DNA of 64,000 nt from Saprospiraceae bacterium (GTDB lineage: Bacteria > Bacteroidota > Bacteroidia > Chitinophagales > Saprospiraceae): positions 1 through 64,000 of the forward strand of contig JAEUUU010000004.1 of assembly GCA_016787345.1 (NCBI GenBank), given 5' to 3'. The notes under the pieces were generated by a model. The model was given only the letters and a program-made list of their open reading frames with translations, ran no database searches and was not told where the DNA came from. Numbering within the stretch: position 1 is the stretch's first letter; each line of letters starts with the position of its first letter. The position numbers were made by a program, and so were the translations under genes. Below are positions 32,353 to 41,895 of this stretch, one piece after another.

Positions 32353-33180
32353 TCACAACCCCTGCTGCTCGTGTCGCGGCCGGATCAATTCCTTGTACTG
32401 GCAATCGTGATAACGCCGCACTTCCATGCCCGCCGGCAGCCCCGGCCAGTCGACGTAGAAACTGTTGTAGGGCAGTTCGCCGGAAAAGTCCTCCACGGTA
32501 ATCTCGAAAAAATGCAGCATCCGGTTGGCTGGCGTGGTATTGTCGAGCCACTCCATATTGACGAAGCGCCGCACCAGTCCAGTCCGGGCGTCCTGATAAA
32601 AAGCGAGATGTTGCACAGTTGCCGTGCTGGTATCCGGTTTCCATTCGGCAGCCACAGTGTGGCAAGGGTTGCGGCCGATCAGGGTGTCGGCCAGTGTGCA
32701 GTACGGCGGTGTGCCCAGAAATTTGTCGGGACCCAAAAAACGCCTGACCTGGCCGTCGTGCAGAAACAGCGGTACGAAGAAGAAATTTTGCAGGCCGCGA
32801 AATACGTACTCTTTGCCGAGTGCGCGGGTGTCGTAGAGCATGGCCAGGGTGTCGCCCCTGAACTCGCATTTTTCCGTTCCGTCGAATACGATCCGTTGCT
32901 GGTGCACGGTTCCGCCGGCATGTCCTTCGATGCTGATGTCGAACCGCATACCCTGCGTTTCATTGGCTTGCGGGAAGCGGTAAAAAGCGCAGGTGGCGTA
33001 ATAGCGACTGGTATCGTTCTGTCCGCGATAATGTTCTTTAATCGTGAGCCGGAAAGAGCCATAAGGCAGGGCATCGGCCTTGTCGCGCATTTGACGCAAA
33101 AGGGGATGAGTGGTTTGGGCCGGCAAAGTGGCGGCGATGCAAACAAGTGCAAAAGCAATGGCGAACAGTTTATTCTTCAT
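32353..33180 (-). CDS. secreted protein, possible LolA/outer-membrane lipoprotein-sorting-like fold
   Basis: A 275-residue exported protein. The start at 33180 gives the signal MKNKLFAIAFALVCIAATLPAQ. The body is rich in beta-strands with DISIEGHAGGTVHQQRIVFDGTEKCEFRGDTLAMLYDTRALGKE, and could be an open-barrel domain like LolA/DUF2092 proteins that carry lipids or lipoproteins, but key motifs are not clear. Two Cys pairs could be oxidised. It sits 17 bp after the xerD start on the same strand, i.e. upstream of xerD, and divergently to the sensor kinase at 33304, so it may belong to its response. Function is unknown. Confidence 0.6.
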   Translation of the reverse strand: MKNKLFAIAFALVCIAATLPAQTTHPLLRQMRDKADALPYGSFRLTIKEHYRGQNDTSRYYATCAFYRFPQANETQGMRFDISIEGHAGGTVHQQRIVFDGTEKCEFRGDTLAMLYDTRALGKEYVFRGLQNFFFVPLFLHDGQVRRFLGPDKFLGTPPYCTLADTLIGRNPCHTVAAEWKPDTSTATVQHLAFYQDARTGLVRRFVNMEWLDNTTPANRMLHFFEITVEDFSGELPYNSFYVDWPGLPAGMEVRRYHDCQYKELIRPRHEQQGL

Positions 33181-33303
33181 TTGCCCCATGATGTGATTTT
33201 GAACAAAAATAATCCGTTTTTGCGTTAAACCGAGGTTAAACAAAGTATGCGCCTGCGGGCTTGTACCTACTTTTGACGCTTTCTTAAAAAATCAAACCCA
33301 CTC

Positions 33304-34779
33304 ATGAACGCCCGCCGTATTCGCCTGATCATTGGTCTGATGTCCCTGGCATTGATCGGGATCATCAGTCTCCAGATTTACTGGATCGGCTGGAGTATCC
33401 GGCTCAACGAAGAACAGTTTGATAAAAACGTTTTTGCGGCGCTCAACCGCGTGGCCGACAAACTTCATTTTTACGAAGAAGTTGCCGTGCTGGAAGCCCT
33501 CGACAGCACTTACAGCCAGTCCAACGAAGCGAACCGCAACATTCGCCGCGCGGCGCGTTTCCTCGAAAACGGCTATGCCACACGCCGTATCGCCGCCGAT
33601 TCGGTGCCGGTGGAAGCAAAGGAAAAACCGGGCTTTGAAGACGTGGTTTCCCGCTGGGAATACATGAAAGTGAGTCAACTGGTCGATTCCAAACCCCTGG
33701 CCGAACGCATTCCGCTCGATCTGCTCGCACAATCGCTGCGCGAAGAACTCACCAGCCGGGGTATCAATTCGCCATATCAGTCGGGCGTATATTCCAAGGC
33801 GCGCAGCAGTTTTGTGGTGATGAACGATTATTACGTGGTGGTCGACAACAGCCCCCAGATCACCCACGGCGGTGCGGCATCGCTCTACAATTCGCCTTAC
33901 CGGGTGGCCTTGTTTCAGCAGGCGCTGGAATCACCGGGCTATCTCTCCATTTATTTCCCCAACCGCACCACCCTGGTGCTCGAGCCGGTGCTAAAAACCC
34001 TGGTGTTGTCGATCGTATTCACCAGTATCGTTCTGTTTTGTTTTTGGTACACGATTCAGGTCATTTTCCGGCAGAAAAAACTGTCGGAGATGAAGAACGA
34101 CTTCATCAACAACATGACCCACGAATTCAAAACCCCGATTGCAACTATTTCGCTGGCGGCCGACAGCATCGGCAGCCCTTCGGTCGTCAGCAACCCGGAC
34201 AAGATCAAGCGCTTCGTCGACATCATCCGGCAGGAAAACCGCCGCATGAACAGTCAGGTCGAAAGGGTGCTGCAAATGGCGCTGATTGATAAAAAAGACT
34301 TCCAACTCACTCTGGCCGACGTCAATTTGCACGAACTCATCCAGCAGGCAGTCGACAATTTCAGTCTTCAGGTGGAAAAAAGGGATGGCCGTATTTCAAC
34401 CGACCTGCGCGCCGACCGACCTGTTGTGGAGGGCGACGCTACCCATATCATGAGCATCATCCACAACTTGCTCGACAATGCCAACAAATATAGTCCGGAA
34501 AAACCCGAAATCGCCGTGCGCACCCGCACGACGCCCATAGGCGTGGAAATCACCGTGCAGGACCATGGTATCGGGATCGGCGCTGCCGCCCGGAAACATA
34601 TTTTCGACAAATTTTACCGCGTCCATACCGGCAACCTGCATGATGTAAAAGGCTTCGGCCTCGGGTTGAGCTATGTCAAAGCCATTATGACGGCCCACAA
34701 AGGCCTGATCGACGTCAAGAGCGAACCGGGCAAGGGCAGCAGTTTTATCCTGACTTTCCCGTGGCGGGCAGGAGCCTGA
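33304..34779 (+). CDS. two-component sensor histidine kinase
   Basis: A 491-residue membrane kinase. Membrane segment 1 is at about residues 7-29, then a ~210-residue periplasmic sensor region without a recognisable domain, then segment 2 at about 235-258. The HisKA motif is NNMTHEFKTPIAT with phospho-accepting His273. The ATPase part shows LLDNANKYSPEKP (N box), VQDHGIGIG (G1), FDKFYRV (F) and GFGLGLSYV (G2). There is no HAMP domain visible. No response regulator is adjacent, but one of the type usually paired with this kind of kinase lies at 51029. Downstream is an inverted word repeat. Confidence 0.93.
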   Translation: MNARRIRLIIGLMSLALIGIISLQIYWIGWSIRLNEEQFDKNVFAALNRVADKLHFYEEVAVLEALDSTYSQSNEANRNIRRAARFLENGYATRRIAADSVPVEAKEKPGFEDVVSRWEYMKVSQLVDSKPLAERIPLDLLAQSLREELTSRGINSPYQSGVYSKARSSFVVMNDYYVVVDNSPQITHGGAASLYNSPYRVALFQQALESPGYLSIYFPNRTTLVLEPVLKTLVLSIVFTSIVLFCFWYTIQVIFRQKKLSEMKNDFINNMTHEFKTPIATISLAADSIGSPSVVSNPDKIKRFVDIIRQENRRMNSQVERVLQMALIDKKDFQLTLADVNLHELIQQAVDNFSLQVEKRDGRISTDLRADRPVVEGDATHIMSIIHNLLDNANKYSPEKPEIAVRTRTTPIGVEITVQDHGIGIGAAARKHIFDKFYRVHTGNLHDVKGFGLGLSYVKAIMTAHKGLIDVKSEPGKGSSFILTFPWRAGA

Positions 34780-34781
34780 AA

Positions 34782-34899
34782 CTTCGATTTACGATTTGCG
34801 ATTTATTTGATTTACGATTTGCGATTGGATTTTTGAAGGTGGAATTTTGATTGATTCAACCTCAAAATCGTCAATCCAATCGCAAATCGTAAATCGAAG
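34782..34899. repeat. mirrored CGATTTACGATTTGCG word repeat between convergent genes
   Basis: Filling the gap between the kinase and MoxR stops: two left copies (34782-34803 and 34809-34831) and one right copy (34873-34899) of the complement. The pairing 34809-34831 with 34873-34895 is 23 bp and perfect, and the leftmost copy also pairs perfectly over 22 bp with the right arm. The outer ends come within two or three bases of both stop codons. A bidirectional terminator is possible. Confidence 0.88.
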
Positions 34900-34900
34900 C

Positions 34901-35866
<966 letters not shown>

Positions 35867-36053
35867 GTCTTGAGATTATGCTTGTGTAGCTTTGTATGGA
35901 AAATTTTTGGCGAAAACGCGGATAAAACGGCTACTGGCCGCTATTGTTTTTCAACGAAGGGGCAAATGTAGTGAAACGGGGCTTGCCGCGCCGAAAAATC
36001 GGCGAAGCGGTCGCCCGGCGACTTTATTCACCAGATCGAAGGTGTGTTTCGGC

Positions 36054-37484
36054 TCAGAGACCGTATTTGTCGAGCAAATAGACCAATGCCGTCATACTGG
36101 CGGCCCCGAGTTCGAGTTCGCGTTTATTGACCGTGTCGAATACGTCGGCAGCAGTGTGGTGCACGTCGAAGTAGCGTTGTGAGTCGGGCGAATAGCCGCT
36201 GAGCAATCCTTTCATACCTTTCAGGGGCCCGATATCGGCGCCGCTGCCGCCCCGGGTGATGCTCAGGCCATAGGGTTCGAGCAGGGGTTCGTAGGTTTCC
36301 ACTTTTTCAAAAAAACGCCCAAAGACGGCATCATCGCCGTCGAAGGAAAAACCGCGAGGAGTGAAGCCGCCGGCGTCGCTTTCGATGGCGCAGAGGTGGA
36401 ATTCGTTTTTGCGTTTGGCTTCTTTTGCGTACTCGGTACCGCCCCGCAGGCCGTTTTCCTCATTCATAAACAGTACGCAACGAATCGTGTGCCGGGGTTG
36501 GTAGCCGAGCCGGCGCAGGTTGCGCAACACGTCCATGCTTTGCACACAACCGGCGCCATCATCGTGCGCGCCATGACCGACGTCCCAGCTGTCGAGGTGG
36601 CCGCCGACCAGAATGATATCGCCGGGCTTTTCCCAGCCGCGTATCTCGCCGATGACGTTGTACGACTGCACATCGGGCAGGGTTTGGCAGTTCATTTTCA
36701 TAAAAATCTGCACAGGCTTGCCTTTTTCGAGCAAAGCGGAGAGGCGTTCGGCATCGTTGGTGCTGATGGCAGCGGCCGGAATAAGGGTAAAGGCCGAATC
36801 GTAGCGCAGGGTGCCGGTGTGCGGATAATCGTCGAGCCGGAGGCCCATCGAACGCACCAGCACGCCGACGGCGCCGTATTTCGCGGCGCGGGATGCGCCA
36901 TATACCCGCTGGTCGACGGCGCCCCCGTACGCTTCAAAGGTGCGGATGCGGGTGGGGTCCATGGGCCGGTTGTAAAAAACGATTTTGCCGCGAAGATTTC
37001 GTTCGCCCAGTTGGTCGAGGGCTTCCCAACTGTTTACCTCCACTACTTCTGCCTGCAGGCCCTTGGCGGGTGTGCTGACTGATCCGCCGAGTGCCAGGGC
37101 GTGCAGACTGAAATTGTCGGCTTTGTTGGCGGCGCCGGCAACGCGCACCTGTTCGGCTTCTCCGCGCACCCAACGGGGCACCATGACCGGCTGAAGCCAG
37201 ACGGAGTCGAGGCCCAGGGTATCGAGCATGGCCTCCGTCCAGATTACGGCTTTTTCGGCGCCAGTGCTGCCACTCAGCCGGTGCCCGATTTGAAGCGAAA
37301 GGTACTCGAGCCAGGGATAGCAACGGCCGTCGGTGAGTGATTGGTTGTAAATTTTACGGATGTAGGCGGCGTCGGCGTCCCGTTCAGCATTTTGTGCAGT
37401 GAGCGGGGCAATGAGTGTAGGGGCTACAATAAGTGCAAAAACAATCAATAGTTTGAATGTCAATTTTGACCAAAAATTTTCCAT
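36054..37484 (-). CDS. secreted M28 family metallopeptidase (carboxypeptidase Q-like)
   Basis: A 476-residue exported peptidase with signal peptide ending APLTAQ (residue ~30). Protease-associated-like part in the middle, then the M28 metal site: VGGHLDSWDVGHGAHDDGAGC (His and bridging Asp), MNEENGLRGG (Glu pair, catalytic Glu first), ESDAGG (Asp) and HHTAADVFDTVN (His). This is the complete two-zinc set of the plasma glutamate carboxypeptidase/aminopeptidase group. It should trim peptides outside the inner membrane. The ATG at 37484 is preferred over 37496 by position of the signal. It lies upstream of MoxR on the same strand across a 187-bp gap. Confidence 0.92.
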   Translation of the reverse strand: MENFWSKLTFKLLIVFALIVAPTLIAPLTAQNAERDADAAYIRKIYNQSLTDGRCYPWLEYLSLQIGHRLSGSTGAEKAVIWTEAMLDTLGLDSVWLQPVMVPRWVRGEAEQVRVAGAANKADNFSLHALALGGSVSTPAKGLQAEVVEVNSWEALDQLGERNLRGKIVFYNRPMDPTRIRTFEAYGGAVDQRVYGASRAAKYGAVGVLVRSMGLRLDDYPHTGTLRYDSAFTLIPAAAISTNDAERLSALLEKGKPVQIFMKMNCQTLPDVQSYNVIGEIRGWEKPGDIILVGGHLDSWDVGHGAHDDGAGCVQSMDVLRNLRRLGYQPRHTIRCVLFMNEENGLRGGTEYAKEAKRKNEFHLCAIESDAGGFTPRGFSFDGDDAVFGRFFEKVETYEPLLEPYGLSITRGGSGADIGPLKGMKGLLSGYSPDSQRYFDVHHTAADVFDTVNKRELELGAASMTALVYLLDKYGL

Positions 37485-38005
37485 TTTCAAAAGCAAATAA
37501 AATTATGTTTTATGCGAAGAGACAGAAAAGCGTAATTGAACTGAATGGCGATTTTAAAGTTTTTTTGTTAAGCCTCACCCCTCCTGTGCAGATTTTCATT
37601 TTTGCAGAGCGGAAAAACCTTGTTTGAAATTTTTTTTTAAAAATTCCTGCTTTTGTTCTTGTATATAATACACAAAGACCACTAATTTTGTGTCATCAAT
37701 TTTTGAAATCGTTTCAACGAAAGAATAATTTGGTTTTATTTGGTTAGGGCTGAGGTAGTGCTGTGGTGGCACTGCCTCATTTTTTTTCTGCTTCCGGGTA
37801 GTATCGATCAAACCCTGCGCCCGTTCTCTTGTTAAAAAGCAACTTGCCCCCGGCTTATTTGAACGGCGTAAAACTATCCAAAAGATTTTCCCTTCCAATG
37901 CCGGTTTTGCACCCAAACCCCTTTTTGTCGTAATTACACGAACCTTCGCGTAAAATCGCCTTACCTTCGCCACCTCATTTTCCACGAAGTAATTTTTTGA
38001 ACGAT
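37485..38005. other. AT-rich divergent intergenic region between M28 and glgP genes
   Basis: This 521-bp gap is clearly AT-richer than its neighbours. It holds a terminator-like hairpin (listed separately) pointing toward glgP with no gene before it, and a weak open frame on the minus strand that is not believed. A promoter-like TATATAAT-rich stretch (37662-37675) precedes the hairpin, so a small RNA of roughly 100 nt between about 37680 and 37787 is possible. Confidence 0.5.
37752..37787 (+). terminator. orphan terminator hairpin before glgP
   Basis: Ten-base stem GAGGTAGTGC with GCACTGCCTC (one G-T pair), seven-base loop, A then eight Ts. It points along the plus strand, where no gene precedes it. 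Confidence 0.75.
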
Positions 38006-40564
38006 ATGCTCGGTAATCTGACCGAAAACGGCGCAAAACTCAAGCGCATTTTCATCGAACCCAAACTGCCCGCCGGCCTCGCCCCCCTGAACGAACTGGC
38101 CCACAACCTCTGGTGGTCGTGGCAGCACGACGCCATCGATCTGTTCAAAAGCATCGATGCGCAAAAATTTGAACACCTCAACTTTAACCCCGTTGCCCTG
38201 CTCGATGAACTGAGCGTGGAAAGGGCCCAGGCTTTGCTCGACGATGCCGGTTTTATGGCGCGCCTCGGCAAAGTATACGGCGACTTCAAGCAATATACAG
38301 AAAAGGCCCCGGCCCCGGCCGGCCCGCAAATCGCCTATTTCTGCATGGAATACGGTCTGCATCAAAGCCTCCGGCTTTATTCGGGCGGACTGGGTGTGCT
38401 GGCCGGCGATTACCTCAAGGAGGCCAGCGATTGCAACACCAACCTGGTATCTGTCGGCCTTTTGTACCGCTACGGGTATTTCCAGCAGGCTATTTCGCTG
38501 CGCGGCGAACAAATCCATCAGCTGGATGCCGCTAAATTCACCCAATTGCCCCTGCGCCCCGTGCGCGATCAGCGGGGCGAATGGGTAAAAATCCACGTCA
38601 ATCTGGCCGGACGCACCGTCTGGATCAAAGTCTGGTTGCTCTCGGTGGGCCGAATCCATCTTTACCTGCTCGATACCGATATCGACGATAACCGCTGGGA
38701 AGACCGCTCCATCACACACCAACTGTACGGCGGCGACAACGAAAACCGCCTGCGCCAGGAACTTGTGCTGGGCATCGGCGGCCTGCGAGCGCTCAAAGCG
38801 CTGGGGCTTAACCCCGACCTGTACCACCTCAATGAAGGCCATGCGGCTTTTCTCGGACTGGAACGCCTTCAAAATTATGTAAAAGACAAAAAGTTGTCGT
38901 TTGAAGAGGCGCTTGAAGTCGTCCGCTCCACCCAACTTTTCACGACGCATACGCCTGTCCCGGCCGGCCACGACGCGTTTTCGGAAGCGTTGCTGCGCGA
39001 CTACATCTTTGAATATACCTATGGCCTCAACATCAGCTGGGAGCAGCTCATCGGTATCGGCCGCCTCGTAGCCGCCGACCCCAACGAACTGTTCTCGGTG
39101 AGCCACCTGGCCATCCGAACCTCGCAGGAAGTGAACGGTGTAAGCCGCCTGCACGGCGAAGTGAGCCAGAAAATGTTCAACGACCTTTACCCGGATTACA
39201 ACTACGCCGAAACCCACATCGGCTACGTCACCAACAGCGTACACTTCCCCACCTGGGTAGCCCGGGAATGGCTGGAACTGTATGAAAAATCGTTTGGCAA
39301 AGACTTCCTGTCAAACCAGACCGACCACAGCCGCTGGGAAAAAATCCACCAAGTGCCGTCCGACAAGATTATGGACTTGCGCCGGCTGCTGAAAAAACGC
39401 CTGCTCGACTGGGTGCGCAAAACCCTGCAGGAAGATTTTGCCCGACGGGGCGAAAACCCGAGCGCCACCTTCGAGATCGTCAACGGACTGAACGACGACG
39501 CCCTGGTCATCGGTTTCGCCCGGCGCTTTGCCACGTACAAACGCGCTACACTGCTGTTTTCCAACGAAAAACGCCTGGCTGAAATCGTCAACAACGCCGA
39601 CCGGCCAGTTATCTTCCTGTTTGCCGGCAAGGCGCACCCGGCCGACAAAGGCGGGCAGGAATTTATCCGACTGATCTACAACACCACCAAAAATCCACTT
39701 TTCAAAGGCAAGGTGATTTTCCTGGAAAACTATTCCATGGAAATGGCCAAACTGCTGGTGCAAGGCGTCGATATCTGGCTGAACAACCCGACCCGGCCCA
39801 AAGAAGCCTCCGGCACCTCGGGCATGAAAGCCGTGATGAACGGCGTGATGAACTTCTCGGTGCTCGACGGTTGGTGGGTGGAGGGCTACAAACCCGGCGC
39901 CGGCTGGGCACTGCCCGAACACGATACCTATTCCGATCCGGCGCTGCAAAACGAACTCGACGCCGAGACCATCTACAATATCCTGGAAAACGACATCGTA
40001 CCGACTTATTACGAGCGCGACGAGAAAGGCGTTTCGGAGCGCTGGGTAAGCCACGTCCGCAATACCATTGCCAAAATCGCACCCGAGTTTGTGATGAAAC
40101 GTATGCTCGACGACTATCAGGAGCGTTTTTACAGCAAACTCTGGGCCCGCAGCCAAAAACTAAAAAAGAACCACTACGAGCCGGTTCGCGAGCTGGTGGA
40201 GTGGAAAAATTACCTGCGCCAGGGCTGGGAAGCCATAGAACTCAAAGAACTCAAAGCACCCGATACCTACAACCATTCCATGCACCTGGGCGACAAATTC
40301 GAGGCGGAAGTAACGCTCGAATTGTACGGTCTGGCGCCCGAAGACATCGGCGTGGAAGTCGTGTTTTTCCGCCGTGTGACGGAAAAACAACTGGAACTGA
40401 TTTCCGTCCACGAAATGACGCTCGAGCACGGCAAATCAAAGCCGCGTTATGCCTGCCACATCGCTTTAGGCACGGCAGGCGTATTTGAATACGGCTTCCG
40501 CATCTTCCCCAAACATCCGCTGCTGGCCCACCGACAGGATTTTGGACTGGTGCGCTGGTTATAG
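38006..40564 (+). CDS. glgP: alpha-glucan (glycogen/starch) phosphorylase
   Basis: GT35 phosphorylase that releases glucose-1-phosphate from the ends of alpha-1,4-glucans using phosphate and PLP. The 852-residue protein is the short bacterial/archaeal-type (TIGR02094). Recognised regions: LAHNLWWSWQHDA at the start, YFCMEYGLHQSLRLYSGGLGVLAGDYLKEASD, LNEGHAAF, TTHTPVPAGHDAF, and the PLP segment EASGTSGMKAVMNGVMNF, with DGWWVEGY after it. The ATG at 38006 is used; a TTG three codons earlier is also open. Single gene, presumably its own transcript; the upstream gap is AT-rich. Confidence 0.94.
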   Translation: MLGNLTENGAKLKRIFIEPKLPAGLAPLNELAHNLWWSWQHDAIDLFKSIDAQKFEHLNFNPVALLDELSVERAQALLDDAGFMARLGKVYGDFKQYTEKAPAPAGPQIAYFCMEYGLHQSLRLYSGGLGVLAGDYLKEASDCNTNLVSVGLLYRYGYFQQAISLRGEQIHQLDAAKFTQLPLRPVRDQRGEWVKIHVNLAGRTVWIKVWLLSVGRIHLYLLDTDIDDNRWEDRSITHQLYGGDNENRLRQELVLGIGGLRALKALGLNPDLYHLNEGHAAFLGLERLQNYVKDKKLSFEEALEVVRSTQLFTTHTPVPAGHDAFSEALLRDYIFEYTYGLNISWEQLIGIGRLVAADPNELFSVSHLAIRTSQEVNGVSRLHGEVSQKMFNDLYPDYNYAETHIGYVTNSVHFPTWVAREWLELYEKSFGKDFLSNQTDHSRWEKIHQVPSDKIMDLRRLLKKRLLDWVRKTLQEDFARRGENPSATFEIVNGLNDDALVIGFARRFATYKRATLLFSNEKRLAEIVNNADRPVIFLFAGKAHPADKGGQEFIRLIYNTTKNPLFKGKVIFLENYSMEMAKLLVQGVDIWLNNPTRPKEASGTSGMKAVMNGVMNFSVLDGWWVEGYKPGAGWALPEHDTYSDPALQNELDAETIYNILENDIVPTYYERDEKGVSERWVSHVRNTIAKIAPEFVMKRMLDDYQERFYSKLWARSQKLKKNHYEPVRELVEWKNYLRQGWEAIELKELKAPDTYNHSMHLGDKFEAEVTLELYGLAPEDIGVEVVFFRRVTEKQLELISVHEMTLEHGKSKPRYACHIALGTAGVFEYGFRIFPKHPLLAHRQDFGLVRWL

Positions 40565-40595
40565 CCCTGGCGCATTATACATCGGTGAGTATTGC

Positions 40596-40641
40596 CACGC
40601 GGAGCACAAAAAGGAACAAGATTCCTTCGCGGCTCCGCGTG
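40596..40641. repeat. hairpin of ATTGcCACGCGGAGC type
   Basis: A ten-base perfect stem CACGCGGAGC/GCTCCGCGTG with ATTG and CAAT outside it and an AAGGAA/TTCCTT inner dyad. The flanking ATTGCACGC-type word resembles the inverted repeat at 15983, so it belongs to the same repeat class in the gap after glgP. Confidence 0.7.
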
Positions 40642-40706
40642 CAATAATAGAATGCCGCGCCGCGGCTCGCTCAACTTTGCGCGCTTCGCGGTTTTGTAGG
40701 CGCATC

Positions 40707-41357
40707 CTATTGGTCCAAAATCGCAAAAAACTCACTCAAAATCATGGCCGTCGCCCCCCAAAGCACGTGCCCTTCGACGTCGAAGTACGGTACTTCGCGG
40801 ATGGTTAGCCCCTGGGCGATGCTGATGTCGGTCATTTTCCGGTTGAGCGGGTCGTTCAATTGCCGGATCGGAGGGGTCAGAATATTTTCCACTTCACCCG
40901 GCTGGGGTTGAAATTCGGGCCGGCCCAGCAGGACCCCGACAAAGGGGTGTACCAAAAAATTACTCACCGGAATATACAAATCGGTGAGCCGGCCGATCAG
41001 TTCTACTTCCAGGGGCGACACGCCGATTTCTTCATGGGCTTCGCGCAAGGCAGCGGCAGCCAGGTCGTCGCCGTCGCTTTCTTCCCATCGGCCTCCGGGA
41101 AAACTAATCTGTCCGCTGTGCCGGTCGCGCGGGTTGGTCGTGCGTTGGATCAAAACCGTGCGCCAATCATCGTGCTCGTGCCGGCGATGCAGCAAATGCA
41201 GGACGCAAGCCACCCGCGCGTCCAGCGGAGGAATCGGGGTATCGTCAAGTTCCTGCAGGCGTCGCATACTGGCCATCCGGTATTGAGCGGCGCGCCCCGG
41301 TAAAGGACCGGCCAGTTTTTCCCGCAGTTGCAGAATAAATGGGTCAGTGTTTGTCAT
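40707..41357 (-). CDS. Nudix hydrolase, CoA pyrophosphatase-like
   Basis: A 216-residue cytoplasmic Nudix enzyme. The Nudix box reads GRWEESDGDDLAAAALREAHEEIGV, with the REAHEEIG catalytic Glu pair. Immediately before it, LIQRTTNPRDRHSGQISFPGG matches the NuCoA signature of NudL/YeaB proteins, which split CoA and derivatives to phosphopantetheine and 3',5'-ADP; this Nudix box has its usual insertion after the first Glu. The ATG at 41357 (MTNTDPFILQL) is preferred to the frame start at 41429. Convergent with glgP. Confidence 0.88.
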   Translation of the reverse strand: MTNTDPFILQLREKLAGPLPGRAAQYRMASMRRLQELDDTPIPPLDARVACVLHLLHRRHEHDDWRTVLIQRTTNPRDRHSGQISFPGGRWEESDGDDLAAAALREAHEEIGVSPLEVELIGRLTDLYIPVSNFLVHPFVGVLLGRPEFQPQPGEVENILTPPIRQLNDPLNRKMTDISIAQGLTIREVPYFDVEGHVLWGATAMILSEFFAILDQ

Positions 41358-41508
41358 CGTTGCTATGTAAACGTCGAAAACGGGTTTTGTTCGCCATTGC
41401 CAAAATGAAAATTTTTCCCCGGCTCGCAAACCTAATTTTTACGATTATCCAATGTTTTGCTTGTTTATTTAAACAATATGTAATAATTTTAATTTTTTAA
41501 TAAAAAAT

Positions 41509-41541
41509 TTGCAATAAATAAGCGCATACCTTTACCTTTGT
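41509..41541 (+). promoter_or_regulatory. canonical Bacteroidota promoter for the tRNA-like RNA
   Basis: TTTG at 41509-41512, a 21-base spacer, and TACCTTTG at 41534-41541 match the -33 TTTG and -7 TAnnTTTG consensus. The surrounding DNA is very AT-rich. Transcription should begin near 41548 and run through the RNA at 41629. Confidence 0.8.
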
Positions 41542-41628
41542 CACATCACAAAGCGCGAGAGCGGGTGAAAAAAGGAAAAAAGTTTCCTGCTCAGGACTCC
41601 GCTTCGCTCCGCCGCTTTGGATCTATAC

Positions 41629-41744
41629 TGTGAGGTGATGAAATTGGCAGCCATGCCCTCCTGTCTCGGGGGTGGGGAGCACAAAACAAAGACCGGGTAA
41701 CCGGCCCTAATTGCCCCTTGGAGGTTCGACTCCTCCCTTCACAG
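41629..41744 (+). ncRNA. class II tRNA-like RNA with GUC anticodon position and very long variable arm
   Basis: The region folds by hand into a cloverleaf. Acceptor: TGTGAGG (41629-41635) with CTTCACA (41737-41743), including one G-T pair, discriminator G at 41744. D arm: ATG/CAT around AAATTGGCAGC, resembling tRNA-Leu. Anticodon arm: CCCTC/GGGGG around CTGTCTC, placing GTC at 34-36 with U33 before it. T arm: GGAGG TTCGACT CCTCC (41720-41736), fully canonical. The variable region is 47 nt, held by GGGG/CCCC with an inner CCGG-GTAA-CCGG hairpin; class II tRNAs normally have about 11-24 nt there. No 3' CCA is encoded (CCT). Position 37 is U, which is abnormal. It may be a non-translating or degraded tRNA, not a normal one. 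Confidence 0.7.
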
Positions 41745-41755
41745 CCTGAAACTTC

Positions 41756-41800
41756 CCGGGGTTGTCGCGCCTTTAGCGTGGCAGCCCCGGCTTCATTTTT
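41756..41800 (+). terminator. terminator of the tRNA-like RNA
   Basis: A 14-bp stem allowing G-T pairs (41756-41769 with 41777-41790), loop CCTTTAG, then CTTCATTTTT. It lies 12 bases after the tRNA-like fold and before thrA. Confidence 0.8.
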
Positions 41801-41895
41801 GGCATTTTCGATCAAAAAAGCAGGCCAATAAGGTTCCGGGTTGTTTAGCGACAGCAGACCTTTGCACTCCATTTTTTCACCAGAAGCCATCATTC

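Noticed and set aside
37596-38036. 146-codon minus-strand frame in the M28/glgP gap
   Set aside because: It lies in AT-rich non-coding DNA and crosses the glgP start; no start site or family match.
41629-41744. Treating the tRNA-like RNA as an ordinary tRNA-Asp
   Set aside because: The long variable arm, D-arm type and U37 do not fit tRNA-Asp; it is reported as a tRNA-like RNA instead.
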